Made by a program: the position numbers and the translations under genes. From Sporosarcina cascadiensis (lineage in GTDB: Bacteria > Bacillota > Bacilli > Bacillales_A > Planococcaceae): 32,313 bases of DNA. The notes beneath the pieces were generated by a model, which was not told the origin of the DNA, did no database searches, and was given only the letters and a program-made list of their open reading frames with translations. The stretch covers positions 1 through 32,313 of the forward strand of contig NZ_WHVV01000023.1 in assembly GCF_009650995.1 (NCBI RefSeq), written 5' to 3'. How positions within the stretch are numbered: position 1 is the stretch's first letter; every line of letters starts with the position of its first letter. Positions 25,455 through 32,313 of the stretch are shown here, in pieces.

Positions 25455-25690
25455 ACAAGCTGTATTGTTCGTATGTACATTAAGTTTTAACCTTTAAGCT
25501 GTAACAGGGAGTTTATTACGAAACGGGAATGGCATGCCGGGTTCCTTTTCAGCAATCCGGACATACAGGAACGTTTTCCGCAAACACCCACTTTGAGGAG
25601 TGGTGGTTTAAAACTTTCTATGACTAAACTACGGCAAAGACGGCTTCTATAAAGACAGAAAACACCTTCCATCCCGGAAGGTGTTTTTGT
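25455..25690 (+). ncRNA. Candidate orphan small RNA or decayed locus
   Basis: The region between a candidate promoter and a plus-strand terminator is about 235 nt and has no ORF with a ribosome site. The longest plus frame starting with ATG (25530-25628) encodes only 32 aa. Local hairpins are visible: CCACT/AGTGG at about 25589-25607, GTTCC/GGAAC at about 25541-25573, and GGAA-GGCATGCC-TTCC at 25527-25545. A minus-strand 61-aa frame over the same stretch starts inside the terminator and lacks a ribosome site. An sRNA is an inference; a dispersed intergenic repeat is the main alternative. Confidence 0.35.
25661..25690 (+). terminator. Plus-strand terminator with no assigned gene
   Basis: AACACCTTCC (25661-25670) pairs perfectly with GGAAGGTGTT (25676-25685) around ATCCC, followed by TTT. 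The symmetric A tract on the left would also allow use from the minus strand. Confidence 0.8.
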
Positions 25691-25819
25691 GTTCCGTTAA
25701 CTGTGCAGCACTGCAGCAAGCTTAAGTATTTATCCGTTGAATGGGATGTATCAGGTAATTGCTTTTACATTCTTCCCGCTCGCTTTTAACCTAAACTGAA
25801 GACTTCATTTTCTTATTCA

Positions 25820-25849
25820 TTGAAAGCCTTTTCAAACTTCAGGTATACT
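25820..25849 (+). promoter_or_regulatory. Promoter of the HmoB-like gene with inverted repeat over the -35
   Basis: The -35 is TTGAAA (25820-25825) and the -10 is TATACT (25844-25849), spacing 18. TTGAAA-GCCT-TTTCAA (25820-25835) is a perfect inverted repeat that covers the -35, a possible repressor site. It is not a recognisable Fur box. Confidence 0.5.
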
Positions 25850-25891
25850 ATTCAATAATAAATAAAATGGAAGCAGATGAGGTGAAGTATT

Positions 25892-26377
25892 ATGAAACTG
25901 TTTACTTGGACAGCGCCACTCGGGGAAGCAGGCAATCTGCCGGAAGAATCCCGCGCGCTTTTATTAAATAACGACGAGGAAGTATTAGTGCTGCAGGAAG
26001 CAGAGACGACTGACTTAGACGATGCTACTGAATATGAGATCCTGGATCAGAGCGGTGACTTGCCTTCCGGCCGTTTTGCAGTTCTGAATAATATACCGGT
26101 TTCTGAAGACGGACGGGAAATTTTTGAACAGCGTTTTAATAACCGGGCACGTTTAATCGAAGCAGAACCAGGATTCGTAGCGATTCGTGTGATGCGTCCA
26201 GTTGAGTCGGATACGTATGTAATCTTGACAATGTGGGAAGACGAAGAATCATTTACCAACTGGCAAACTTCGCAGGCCTATGGAAAAGCGCATGCAAAAC
26301 GCGGCGCAGGAGAAGGCGTCGATCAGCGCCCGAATATCTTTCCAAGAGCTTCCTTTGTGACAACTTATAAAAAGTAA
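25892..26377 (+). CDS. hmoB: Heme-degrading monooxygenase, HmoB-like (antibiotic biosynthesis monooxygenase fold)
   Basis: This 161-aa protein has a variable N-terminal half and a C-terminal ABM domain: FAVLNNIPVSEDGREIFEQRFNNRARLIEAEPGFVAIRVMRPVESDTYVILTMWEDEESFTNW, then YGKAHAKR and SFVTTY. This matches B. subtilis HmoB (YhgC) motif by motif, including the Asn in LNNI and Trp in TMWE. HmoB opens heme and releases iron. The ATG follows GAGGTG at 7 nt. The gene appears monocistronic. Confidence 0.88.
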   Translation: MKLFTWTAPLGEAGNLPEESRALLLNNDEEVLVLQEAETTDLDDATEYEILDQSGDLPSGRFAVLNNIPVSEDGREIFEQRFNNRARLIEAEPGFVAIRVMRPVESDTYVILTMWEDEESFTNWQTSQAYGKAHAKRGAGEGVDQRPNIFPRASFVTTYKK

Positions 26378-26443
26378 TGCATAAATAATGGATTTCCGCA
26401 GAAACTACTCTTGAAAACCAATATGATGTAAGGAGCGGGTTTC

Positions 26444-26941
26444 TTGGGTATTTTAGACGGCAATCCAAAAAATGAACCAATGCATTATGGGGAAGTGACG
26501 GCTGTTTGGTCTTTCATAGGTGCTAACAACGGGTTGGTCAGCGGCTATGAAGCCTTTATCAACCATGCCGAAGATGCAGATTTAATCAACTTGCTGGAAG
26601 AGGCAGTCAAGATGATGAAGGCAGAGAATAAGGAATTCGGAAAATTGCTGAAAGCGAATGGCGTTACGCCTCCTCCCGCTCTGCCCGAAAGACCAAAAGC
26701 AAATCCGGAAGAAATTCCTGCCGGCGCACGCTTCATGGATCCCGAAATCAGTGCAGCGGTTTCCATCAATGTCGGGCAGGGTCTCGTTTCTTGCAGTATG
26801 GCGATGGGACAGTGCATCCGGGAAGACATTGCAGTCATGTTCGCGAAATGCCATATGGAAAAGACGGCATTCGGAGCAAAATTGCTGGAGTTGAACAAAT
26901 CAAAAGGCTGGATTATCCCTCCTCCGCTTCATTTAACATGA
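26444..26941 (+). CDS. DUF3231 family protein
   Basis: This 165-aa helical protein has LDGNPKNEPMHYGEVTAVWSF, an EEAVKMMKAENKEFGKLLKANGVTPPPALPERP stretch, and VSINVGQGLVSCSMAMGQCIREDIAVMFAKCH, all typical of DUF3231. The pattern of His, Glu and Gln in helices suggests a ferritin-like bundle, but no metal site is proven. It starts with TTG, preceded by AAGGAG at 8 nt, and ends at a terminator. The family is common in spore-forming Bacillales and its role is unknown. Confidence 0.88.
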   Translation: MGILDGNPKNEPMHYGEVTAVWSFIGANNGLVSGYEAFINHAEDADLINLLEEAVKMMKAENKEFGKLLKANGVTPPPALPERPKANPEEIPAGARFMDPEISAAVSINVGQGLVSCSMAMGQCIREDIAVMFAKCHMEKTAFGAKLLELNKSKGWIIPPPLHLT

Positions 26942-26951
26942 GCTGATTGAG

Positions 26952-26988
26952 GCTCCGTTATGCATTCTTGCATAGCGGAGTTTTTTTA
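26952..26988 (+). terminator. DUF3231 gene terminator
   Basis: GCTCCGTTATGC pairs with GCATAGCGGAGT (one T-G pair) around ATTCTT, followed by TTTTTT. Confidence 0.88.
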
Positions 26989-27091
26989 TGGTGCAACGCA
27001 GCATTTTTTACCACTCATAAGACTTCATTATTTGCACAATCTACAGGTGTAGATGTCATAGCATCTAACAACCAAAAAGGAAGTGCATACA

Positions 27092-27283
27092 ATGAGTAAA
27101 CAAAACGATCGTCAGCGTCAAGACCAGAACAACCAGCGTCAGCAGCAGAACAACAAACAGCGTCAAAACGACCAGGCAGAGAATATGGAGTTTGGAGAAG
27201 AGTTCAACTTTGACCAAAAGCGTCAGAATCAAAACAACGACAATAATAACCAGAACAACGAACGCCGTAATAATCGTAAATAA
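27092..27283 (+). CDS. Asn/Gln-rich small protein, gamma-type SASP-like
   Basis: This 63-aa protein is made almost entirely of Asn, Gln, Arg, Asp and Lys (MSKQNDRQRQDQNNQRQQQ...), with one conserved-looking core, MEFGEEFNFDQ. That core resembles the FGTEFASET cores of gamma-type small acid-soluble spore proteins (SspE), and the composition also fits. Such proteins are amino-acid stores in the forespore. The ATG has AAAGGAAG at 8 nt. I found no convincing sigma-G promoter. The family call rests on composition and one short motif, so it is tentative. Confidence 0.6.
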   Translation: MSKQNDRQRQDQNNQRQQQNNKQRQNDQAENMEFGEEFNFDQKRQNQNNDNNNQNNERRNNRK

Positions 27284-27315
27284 TAGGACAAAAATACAAA
27301 AATCAGTTTAAAATG

Positions 27316-27367
27316 TACCCTGTAAGATAGATATGTTAAAAATGTCTATCCTATAGGGTATTTTTAT
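27316..27367. terminator. Terminator between the Asn/Gln-rich gene and gerC
   Basis: TACCCTGTAAGATAGA pairs with TCTATCCTATAGGGTA (one wobble, one mismatch), followed on the plus strand by TTTTTATTTT. It may also stop the convergent ger operon. Confidence 0.8.
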
Positions 27368-27402
27368 TTTTTAAAAAAACAGGAGTCTAACAAAGTTACA
27401 CT

Positions 27403-28527
27403 TTATTGAATCGTTCCTGTGCTTTGAAGCTTTACTTCAACATTCACATTAAACTTCAAATCGGGATATGCCTGCTGCCATGTTTCTGCTAAATGATCGT
27501 GACTAAGATGTGTTGCTCGATAATGCAGGCCAAATCCGAAGGGATCTACTTGATGTTCCTGCATCCTATTAAGCAGCCCAAGTATTTTCTTCTTTACTTC
27601 TTTTGAAGCAAAATGGTTATACTCATCCAACTTTGCTATTGAAAGAGTCTTATCTGATTCACCGATTACTCCAACCATCTTAACGTCCATATCGATTGCT
27701 TGCGGTACGTTATTCTTTGTAATGATTTGGTAATTCATCTTCACTCTGCTGATATTCAAAAGAAGTCTTTTATCACCATTTTTTACTTTATAGGAAAAAC
27801 CATTTGCGCCTCTAAACAGCGTATTGTAATATTTCGTCTCAACGTGATCAAGTGTAAGCGGATCTTTTTTCTTATCGACTACGATGGTTTTATTAACAAT
27901 TAATTCTGTTTGATCCTTATTTGTTTCGATTAAAGGCAAAACAGCATTCAACCCTTCGGTAAAAAAATCTCTGCGGAATTGGAATAAGTATGTGGTCGTA
28001 ATATAAGGACTTTCTGTTCCGGTATCTCCAAAGAAATTGAACATAGACACCGATGCAGGCGCCTCTGTGTCCGGCTGAACTTTTAATATTTCCTCAGCAG
28101 ATGATTTTGCTCCTGCTACATAAGCAATAAACTGGATGTCACCACGTCTGATAAAATAATCCATAAAGGTTTTCATATGGTCTGTCAGCAAATCCTCATG
28201 AATCACTATGGTCTTCATTTGACCGAATTCTAATACTTTATCCGCATGCGTTTCCAGCATCCTAATTATTTCGCCAATGGATTCCCCTTCTTTTGATAAG
28301 TACGTAAAATTGGGCTTCGTTGTTTCTTTAATCGCACCAAACGGTAAAGCCACTTTTAACGTCACTTTATACCCTTCTTCTCCATTTACAGCAGGATCAA
28401 CACCGATCGCTGAAACGAATAAACGTTTATCAATGTCCTTAAACGCACAGCCCGATAACAGAATCACCGTACCTAACATAAAAATCACACCGAATGACTT
28501 GATAGCAAAAGAGCTCTTATGTTTCAC
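27403..28527 (-). CDS. Spore germination receptor C subunit (lipoprotein)
   Basis: This 374-aa GerC-family protein has a signal peptide and lipobox LLSGC (Cys27), followed by DIDKRLFVSAIGVD, a standard GerC opening. FGQMKTIVIHEDLL and IRRGDIQFIAYVAGA mark the first domain, and GLLNRMQEHQVDPFGFG with FNVNVEVKLQSTG the last. GerC anchors on the outer face of the spore inner membrane. It starts with GTG, preceded by GGAGG at 7 nt, and overlaps the end of gerB by 11 bp. Confidence 0.93.
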   Translation of the reverse strand: MKHKSSFAIKSFGVIFMLGTVILLSGCAFKDIDKRLFVSAIGVDPAVNGEEGYKVTLKVALPFGAIKETTKPNFTYLSKEGESIGEIIRMLETHADKVLEFGQMKTIVIHEDLLTDHMKTFMDYFIRRGDIQFIAYVAGAKSSAEEILKVQPDTEAPASVSMFNFFGDTGTESPYITTTYLFQFRRDFFTEGLNAVLPLIETNKDQTELIVNKTIVVDKKKDPLTLDHVETKYYNTLFRGANGFSYKVKNGDKRLLLNISRVKMNYQIITKNNVPQAIDMDVKMVGVIGESDKTLSIAKLDEYNHFASKEVKKKILGLLNRMQEHQVDPFGFGLHYRATHLSHDHLAETWQQAYPDLKFNVNVEVKLQSTGTIQ

Positions 28528-29620
28528 GCTTCGCCCTCCTGTTTATGATCATGAGCAGAACTATAAGTCCGCCGAAAACAACCGGAAGAGAATTAAAATA
28601 ATATCCGGTATAGAGAAATAAATCGTATTCCGTTTCTTGCACCGTAAAGAAAACACCAGCCGTCCAAAATGCTGTGACCATTATAGCTTCACTATAATTT
28701 TTCCGTTTCCCTTTGGGCAGCTGATCCACTCCGAATGTACTCTGAAAAAGCTTATAAGCCACATGCCAATGAATGAAGATGTTCAAAAATGCTATGGCCA
28801 GAAAATTCAATAAAAAGAGAAATGTCACACGTTCAATGACTCCATATTTCATTCGCATGGAATCACTGGTAGAAATCCACGGATAAATGAAATCCTCTAT
28901 CTTATCGAATCCTAAAATGCCGATTGGGATCAAATAGGTAGTCGTCATGATGAATAAACCCAATAGAAAAATAATAAGAGCCTGCTTCCATTTGAATACC
29001 AATTTCTTTTTCATCAATGAATTGAAAATAACCAAGTCAAACGCACCGATAAATAAGTATGCCGCCGCTGCGAAAACTGTATAGGAAGGAACCTTATGTG
29101 TGTGTGTCAATGCAAGTCTTACTTGATCCCAGTCTAGTTGCTCAGTGAAATATGTTTTCATGATAAAAAAGAACACGAAAGGCAATAGGATGACAAATAT
29201 TAGTTCCAAGGAAAATAACACATTGCGGCTCTGCATAAGAATGCCAAATGTAAGGATTAGAACGAACGATGCTAAGATTACATAGATTGACATTTCCGGT
29301 GTAAGAAAACGTGATAGGATCGCAACATAAGCAATCAGTGTCTGGAGTCCCGCAATATACCAAATGACGCCGAGAATAAATAGAACCGGGGTACCTATCC
29401 ACCTGCTCAAGTACAGGCTGAATAGTTCAGGTACACTTTTACCCGGAAAAGCCTGAAGGCATTTGATGAGCACCCAAATTGCAAAGACACCGTAGAACAA
29501 AGCAAGGATCATTGATAGAACTGCCCCATCTTCACTTTCGGACAGCAAAATCCTCGGTATAGACGCGATAATATTGGCTACCATATTGGAAATAATCAAA
29601 AAATAGATAAAGCGGCTCAT
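28517..29620 (-). CDS. Spore germination receptor B subunit (amino-acid permease-like)
   Basis: This 367-aa GerB-family protein has about ten membrane helices of the APC superfamily. SESEDGAVLSMILALFYGVFAIWVL, LFSLYLSRWIGTPVLF and YVILASFVLILTFGI are typical. GerB subunits set germinant specificity. AAGGTGGAG precedes the ATG at 5 nt. It overlaps gerA by 4 bp and gerC by 11 bp, so the three subunits are translationally linked. Confidence 0.93.
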   Translation of the reverse strand: MSRFIYFLIISNMVANIIASIPRILLSESEDGAVLSMILALFYGVFAIWVLIKCLQAFPGKSVPELFSLYLSRWIGTPVLFILGVIWYIAGLQTLIAYVAILSRFLTPEMSIYVILASFVLILTFGILMQSRNVLFSLELIFVILLPFVFFFIMKTYFTEQLDWDQVRLALTHTHKVPSYTVFAAAAYLFIGAFDLVIFNSLMKKKLVFKWKQALIIFLLGLFIMTTTYLIPIGILGFDKIEDFIYPWISTSDSMRMKYGVIERVTFLFLLNFLAIAFLNIFIHWHVAYKLFQSTFGVDQLPKGKRKNYSEAIMVTAFWTAGVFFTVQETEYDLFLYTGYYFNSLPVVFGGLIVLLMIINRRAKRET

Positions 29621-30999
29621 TTCTGCTCCACCTTTAATTCTTCACGCCTGCTCTGCCAGAACATCCGCAAATATGGTTCCCCCATACTGTCTTTATTCGC
29701 CAGGTATAAGATCAATCCAAGCAATCCTAAAAGCACCCCTGCCAATCCGAATAATGTCGCGTAAACCAAAAGCAGAAAACGGCATATTCTTACAGCGTAA
29801 CTTAATTCACTGATGGGGATGACAAAGGTTGAAATTGCCACGAGAGAAACCACGATAACCATAATATTTGAAGTCAGGGCTGCATCGACAGCAGCAGTAC
29901 CTAAAATCAACCCGCCGACTGTTGTAGCTGTGGCACTGACCATCGTAGGCAGCCGCAAACTTGCTTCTGTCAGCAACTCGATAAAAATCAGCATGAAGAA
30001 CACTTCGGCAAACGACGGATATGGCACACCGATTCGGCTTGCGGCCACTGTCAACGCCAGTTCTGTCCGAAGTACATCCGGTGTGAATGAAGTTACTCCG
30101 ATATAAATGGCCGGCAGAAAAATTGCGGCAAACAATCCGCCATATCGCAATAATTGAATGGATTTGACGACCCAGAAAGAATAGTAATTATCTTCCATTG
30201 AGATCATCAGATCAAAAAACACAATCGGTGCAATGATGGCGTTTGGACTGCCGTCTACCATGATGATCACTTTCCCGGCATCCATATTATGAATTATACG
30301 ATCGGGCCGTTCGGTCAACAGACTTGTTGGAAACAGACTGCGTTTTTTATTATTAATATAATACTGCAAATCTGCACTAGCCTGAACAAGCTCCACATCT
30401 AGTGTCTGCAGACGTTTTTTTATGTTTTCCAAAAGCCCAGGACGTACACGTTCTTTATCATACAACAGGGCAATAGCCCGATTGGAGCAATCCTCCAGCT
30501 GCATCGTTTCGATAATTAAGGAAGGCTGATGATAGCGCTGCCTCATCAAGTTTAGATTCGTTTCAAGACTTTCACTGAGTCCTAAGATCGGGCCGTGAAT
30601 CGTTTGTTCTATTTTGGCCTCTTGTACAGCATTAGCCGCCACCATCTTAAGTTCCAGTAAGGTCATTTCTTTACCAATCATCACAAAGACATTTCCTTTA
30701 GTAATTTCAATCAGCACTTCTTCGTCCCCTGTCGGCATGGCAGTCTCATAAGGCAATGATTGAATGTACTCGGAAAAATTATATTCCGTTGAAATTTCAT
30801 AAAACGGTTTGACGACGATCTCTTGTAATTGCATCATATCGACAACGCTTTTTAAAAATAGTAAATGAACTGTCTCGTCTTTTCTTTTCAGTGTCTTTTT
30901 CACAACATCAGCAGAAGGTGCCAATTGTTTAGCGAGCCGGTTGATATATAAAAGTGCTGCAGGTTTTTCCGTTTCATCCAAGCCGATCACATCCTTCAT
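29617..30999 (-). CDS. Spore germination receptor A subunit
   Basis: This 460-aa GerA-family protein has a soluble N-terminal part with HGPILGLSESLETNLNLMRQRYHQPSLIIE (the family hallmark) and NMDAGKVIIMVDGSPNAIIAP, and about five C-terminal membrane segments with FIELLTEASLRLPTMVSATATTVGGLILGTAAVDA. It is first in the operon. No Shine-Dalgarno sequence precedes the ATG at 30997-30999; the expected place is filled by the palindrome CGAATAATATTCG (31001-31013). It should be expressed in the forespore, but no clear sigma-G promoter was seen. Confidence 0.93.
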   Translation of the reverse strand: MKDVIGLDETEKPAALLYINRLAKQLAPSADVVKKTLKRKDETVHLLFLKSVVDMMQLQEIVVKPFYEISTEYNFSEYIQSLPYETAMPTGDEEVLIEITKGNVFVMIGKEMTLLELKMVAANAVQEAKIEQTIHGPILGLSESLETNLNLMRQRYHQPSLIIETMQLEDCSNRAIALLYDKERVRPGLLENIKKRLQTLDVELVQASADLQYYINNKKRSLFPTSLLTERPDRIIHNMDAGKVIIMVDGSPNAIIAPIVFFDLMISMEDNYYSFWVVKSIQLLRYGGLFAAIFLPAIYIGVTSFTPDVLRTELALTVAASRIGVPYPSFAEVFFMLIFIELLTEASLRLPTMVSATATTVGGLILGTAAVDAALTSNIMVIVVSLVAISTFVIPISELSYAVRICRFLLLVYATLFGLAGVLLGLLGLILYLANKDSMGEPYLRMFWQSRREELKVEQK

Positions 31000-31000
31000 A

Positions 31001-31013
31001 CGAATATTATTCG
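31001..31013 (-). repeat. Perfect inverted repeat at the gerA start
   Basis: CGAAT-AAT-ATTCG lies 1 bp upstream of the gerA ATG. It may be an operator for a sporulation regulator or only a chance AT-rich palindrome. Confidence 0.35.
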
Positions 31014-31151
31014 CTGTAGATTAGGCTGTCCTTTTTGAAAGGAACTTAATCATAAATGAAGGACTTTTCACACTTTATTTCATTTACATTACATAATTAT
31101 TTACAAATTTATTTCAATTCAAGTGTTTTAGATGGAGGTAAATTGGCCAAG

Positions 31152-31196
31152 ATGAGTAAAAGCATGGATTTTCAGTTCAGGAAGGAGGAGTTATAG
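31152..31196 (+). CDS. Mini-ORF abutting tatA (possible leader peptide)
   Basis: ATG 31152 to TAG 31194-31196 encodes MSKSMDFQFRKEEL, 14 aa. The stop touches the tatA start codon, and the tatA ribosome site is inside its last codons. GGAGG at 31134-31138 lies 13 nt before the ATG, or 4 nt before an in-frame TTG (31143) that would add three residues. Neither spacing is ideal, so translation is uncertain. Confidence 0.35.
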   Translation: MSKSMDFQFRKEEL

Positions 31197-31394
31197 ATGA
31201 ATTTAGCAGCCATCGGAGTGCCGGGATTAATTATCATTTTGGTCATTATCCTGATTTTATTCGGGCCCCGTAAATTGCCGGAAGTCGGTGCGGCAATCGG
31301 GAAGACGTTAGCAGAATTCAAGAGATCTGCGAAGGACATTATGGACGACGAGGAGGAGCCGAAGAAAATTGAGACACAAGAGCAGGTGAAATAA
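31197..31394 (+). CDS. tatA: Twin-arginine translocase subunit TatA
   Basis: This 65-aa subunit forms the export pore for folded proteins. It has one N-terminal membrane helix ([17 protein letters not shown]), the [10 protein letters not shown] hinge, an amphipathic helix [18 protein letters not shown] and an acidic tail. AAGGAGGAG precedes the ATG at 6-7 nt. It is followed directly by tatC with no gap, as in the minimal Tat systems of Bacillales. Synteny with B. subtilis suggests the TatAy type. Confidence 0.95.
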   Translation: MNLAAIGVPGLIIILVIILILFGPRKLPEVGAAIGKTLAEFKRSAKDIMDDEEEPKKIETQEQVK

Positions 31395-32189
31395 ATGACA
31401 GCCAACACACAGGAAAAACCCCCAAATGAACTGAGTACGACTGAAGTGACAAATGCCACTAATAAAAAGGAACCGACGCTTGTAGAACATTTAACCGATC
31501 TTCGAAAGCAACTGATTAAGAGTACGGTTGTTTTTTTAGTCTTTTTCTTCGGTGTGTTCAGCACGATCAACCAGTGGTTTCCGTATGTGACAAAAGGGCA
31601 TAAACTCATTGTTTTGAGCCCGTTGGAAATTATTACGTTTTATATGTCGATTTCAGCAGCAATTGCATTCGGATTAGCTCTGCCTTTTGTCTGTCACTTT
31701 TTATGGCAATTTGTAAAGCCCGGGCTAAATGAAAAGGAAAGCCGTTTTCTCAGCCTGTACTCGCCTTTTATGTTTATATTATTTGCAGGAGGATTAGTTT
31801 TTGGCTACTACGTCGTCAATCCGCTGAGTTATAATTTCTTAATTTCACTCGGTGCAATGAATTTTGACGTAATGATTTCTGCGCAGGAGTATGCACGATT
31901 CCTATTACTGACGACTATGCCGATCGGGCTGCTGTTCGAATTACCAATGGTCGCACTGTTTTTGGCAGCAATCGGGCTGCTGACAGGCGAGACGATGAAG
32001 AAAGTGCGTAAGTGGTCTTATATCATTTTAGCTGTCGTATCCGGACTGATTACACCCCCGGATTTCATCAGTCAGCTCATCGTTTTGGTGCCAATGATCT
32101 TACTCTACGAGGGAAGTATCCAACTCGTAATTTATACAGAAAAGCGTGCGCGTACGAAAGAATCAGAAAAAAGCCAATCAGCGATCTGA
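31395..32189 (+). CDS. tatC: Twin-arginine translocase subunit TatC
   Basis: TatC is the signal-peptide receptor of the Tat pathway. The 264-aa protein has six membrane helices, with EPTLVEHLTDLRKQLIKS at the start of the core, FVKPGLNEKESRF, LLFELPMVALFL and SGLITPPDFISQLIVLVPMILLYEGSI. It has about 27 extra polar residues before the conserved core; the ATG at 31395 is right after the tatA stop and has AGGTGA at 6 nt inside tatA, so that start is kept. A strong terminator follows. Confidence 0.95.
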   Translation: MTANTQEKPPNELSTTEVTNATNKKEPTLVEHLTDLRKQLIKSTVVFLVFFFGVFSTINQWFPYVTKGHKLIVLSPLEIITFYMSISAAIAFGLALPFVCHFLWQFVKPGLNEKESRFLSLYSPFMFILFAGGLVFGYYVVNPLSYNFLISLGAMNFDVMISAQEYARFLLLTTMPIGLLFELPMVALFLAAIGLLTGETMKKVRKWSYIILAVVSGLITPPDFISQLIVLVPMILLYEGSIQLVIYTEKRARTKESEKSQSAI

Positions 32190-32220
32190 GGCCGCTGAAA
32201 AAGTCCATTTAAAGAAGATA

Positions 32221-32264
32221 AGCAACTGCGCGAACGGAAGTCCGGTCGCACAGTTGCTTTTTTA
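32221..32264 (+). terminator. tatAC terminator
   Basis: AGCAACTGCGCGA pairs with TCGCACAGTTGCT (one mismatch) and an inner CGGA pairs with TCCG, followed by TTTTTTT. Confidence 0.9.
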
Positions 32265-32287
32265 TTCTCCTTATCTAGTATCCATAG

Positions 32288-32293
32288 TATAAT
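32288..32293 (+). promoter_or_regulatory. -10 element of a gene beyond the window
   Basis: A perfect TATAAT follows AG, with no good -35 at 17 bp. The window ends in AAGGTG, which may be the ribosome site of the next gene. Confidence 0.4.
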
Positions 32294-32313
32294 TGGGAGA
32301 ACTATCCAAGGTG

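Noticed and set aside
25487..25672. 61-aa minus-strand frame (FKPPLLKVGVCGKRSC)
   Set aside because: Starts inside a terminator stem and lacks a ribosome site.
27083..27283. CRISPR-like or tandem DNA repeat in the CAG/AAC-rich stretch
   Set aside because: The repetitiveness comes from Gln/Asn/Arg codons in one frame with a good ribosome site; no spaced repeats are present.

Overview
The window looks like chromosome from a low-to-moderate GC, endospore-forming Bacillales. Gene content and local order resemble Planococcaceae such as Sporosarcina; that placement is inferred from protein resemblance, not from a search. Supporting signs are a GerA-type germinant receptor operon, a candidate gamma-type spore protein, S-box, THI-box and purine riboswitches, vegetative promoters close to TTGACA-17-TATAAT, strong AGGAGG-type ribosome binding sites, and a lutABC/lutR lactate locus. 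No CRISPR, transposase, prophage or tRNA gene is visible. Most of the window is ordinary core chromosome.

Layout. Positions 1-195 (minus) hold the promoter, leader and first ~18 nt of a 16S rRNA gene that runs off the left edge. Positions 311-7868 (minus) hold a block in the same order as Bacillus subtilis yeaC-yeaD-yebA-guaA-pbuG: MoxR ATPase, DUF58 protein, membrane transglutaminase, GMP synthase, then a guanine-type riboswitch and purine permease. Positions 7992-10304 (minus) are the NAD salvage pair pncB-nadE. A small membrane protein with an L7/L12-like tail follows at 10447 (plus). Positions 10772-16593 are the lactate utilisation locus: lutABC and lutR on minus, a divergent lactate permease on plus, and shared GntR-type operators. 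Positions 16651-18840 (minus) are a TPP riboswitch, thiC and a previously untracked 56-aa Cys/His protein. Positions 18893-20068 (minus) are a two-subunit SMR exporter and an O6-alkylguanine DNA methyltransferase. Positions 20223-21540 (plus) are a SAM riboswitch and metI. Positions 21619-25341 (minus) are small membrane proteins, a DJ-1/PfpI stress protein with a sigma-B-like promoter, and a FapA/DUF342 protein. Positions 25892-27283 (plus) are an HmoB-type heme monooxygenase, a DUF3231 protein and an Asn/Gln-rich gamma-SASP-like protein. Positions 27403-30999 (minus) are gerA-gerB-gerC. Positions 31152-32189 (plus) are a mini-ORF, tatA and tatC.

The most surprising observation is in GuaA. 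The glutaminase nucleophile position reads Ser (GISYG) where the family has Cys (GICYG or GVCYG), and several other glutaminase motifs are also altered, while the ATP-pyrophosphatase half is intact. If the read is correct, this GMP synthase should depend on free ammonia, which would suit a ureolytic or ammonia-rich lifestyle. Other items worth checking are a 31-bp perfect palindrome over the lactate permease start region with related copies at lutA and inside lutR, a promoter-terminator bracketed region with no good ORF at 25420-25690, a GC-rich hairpin-containing island at 21950-22330, and a mini-ORF abutting tatA. Start codons were chosen by Shine-Dalgarno position, so several differ from the longest open frame.
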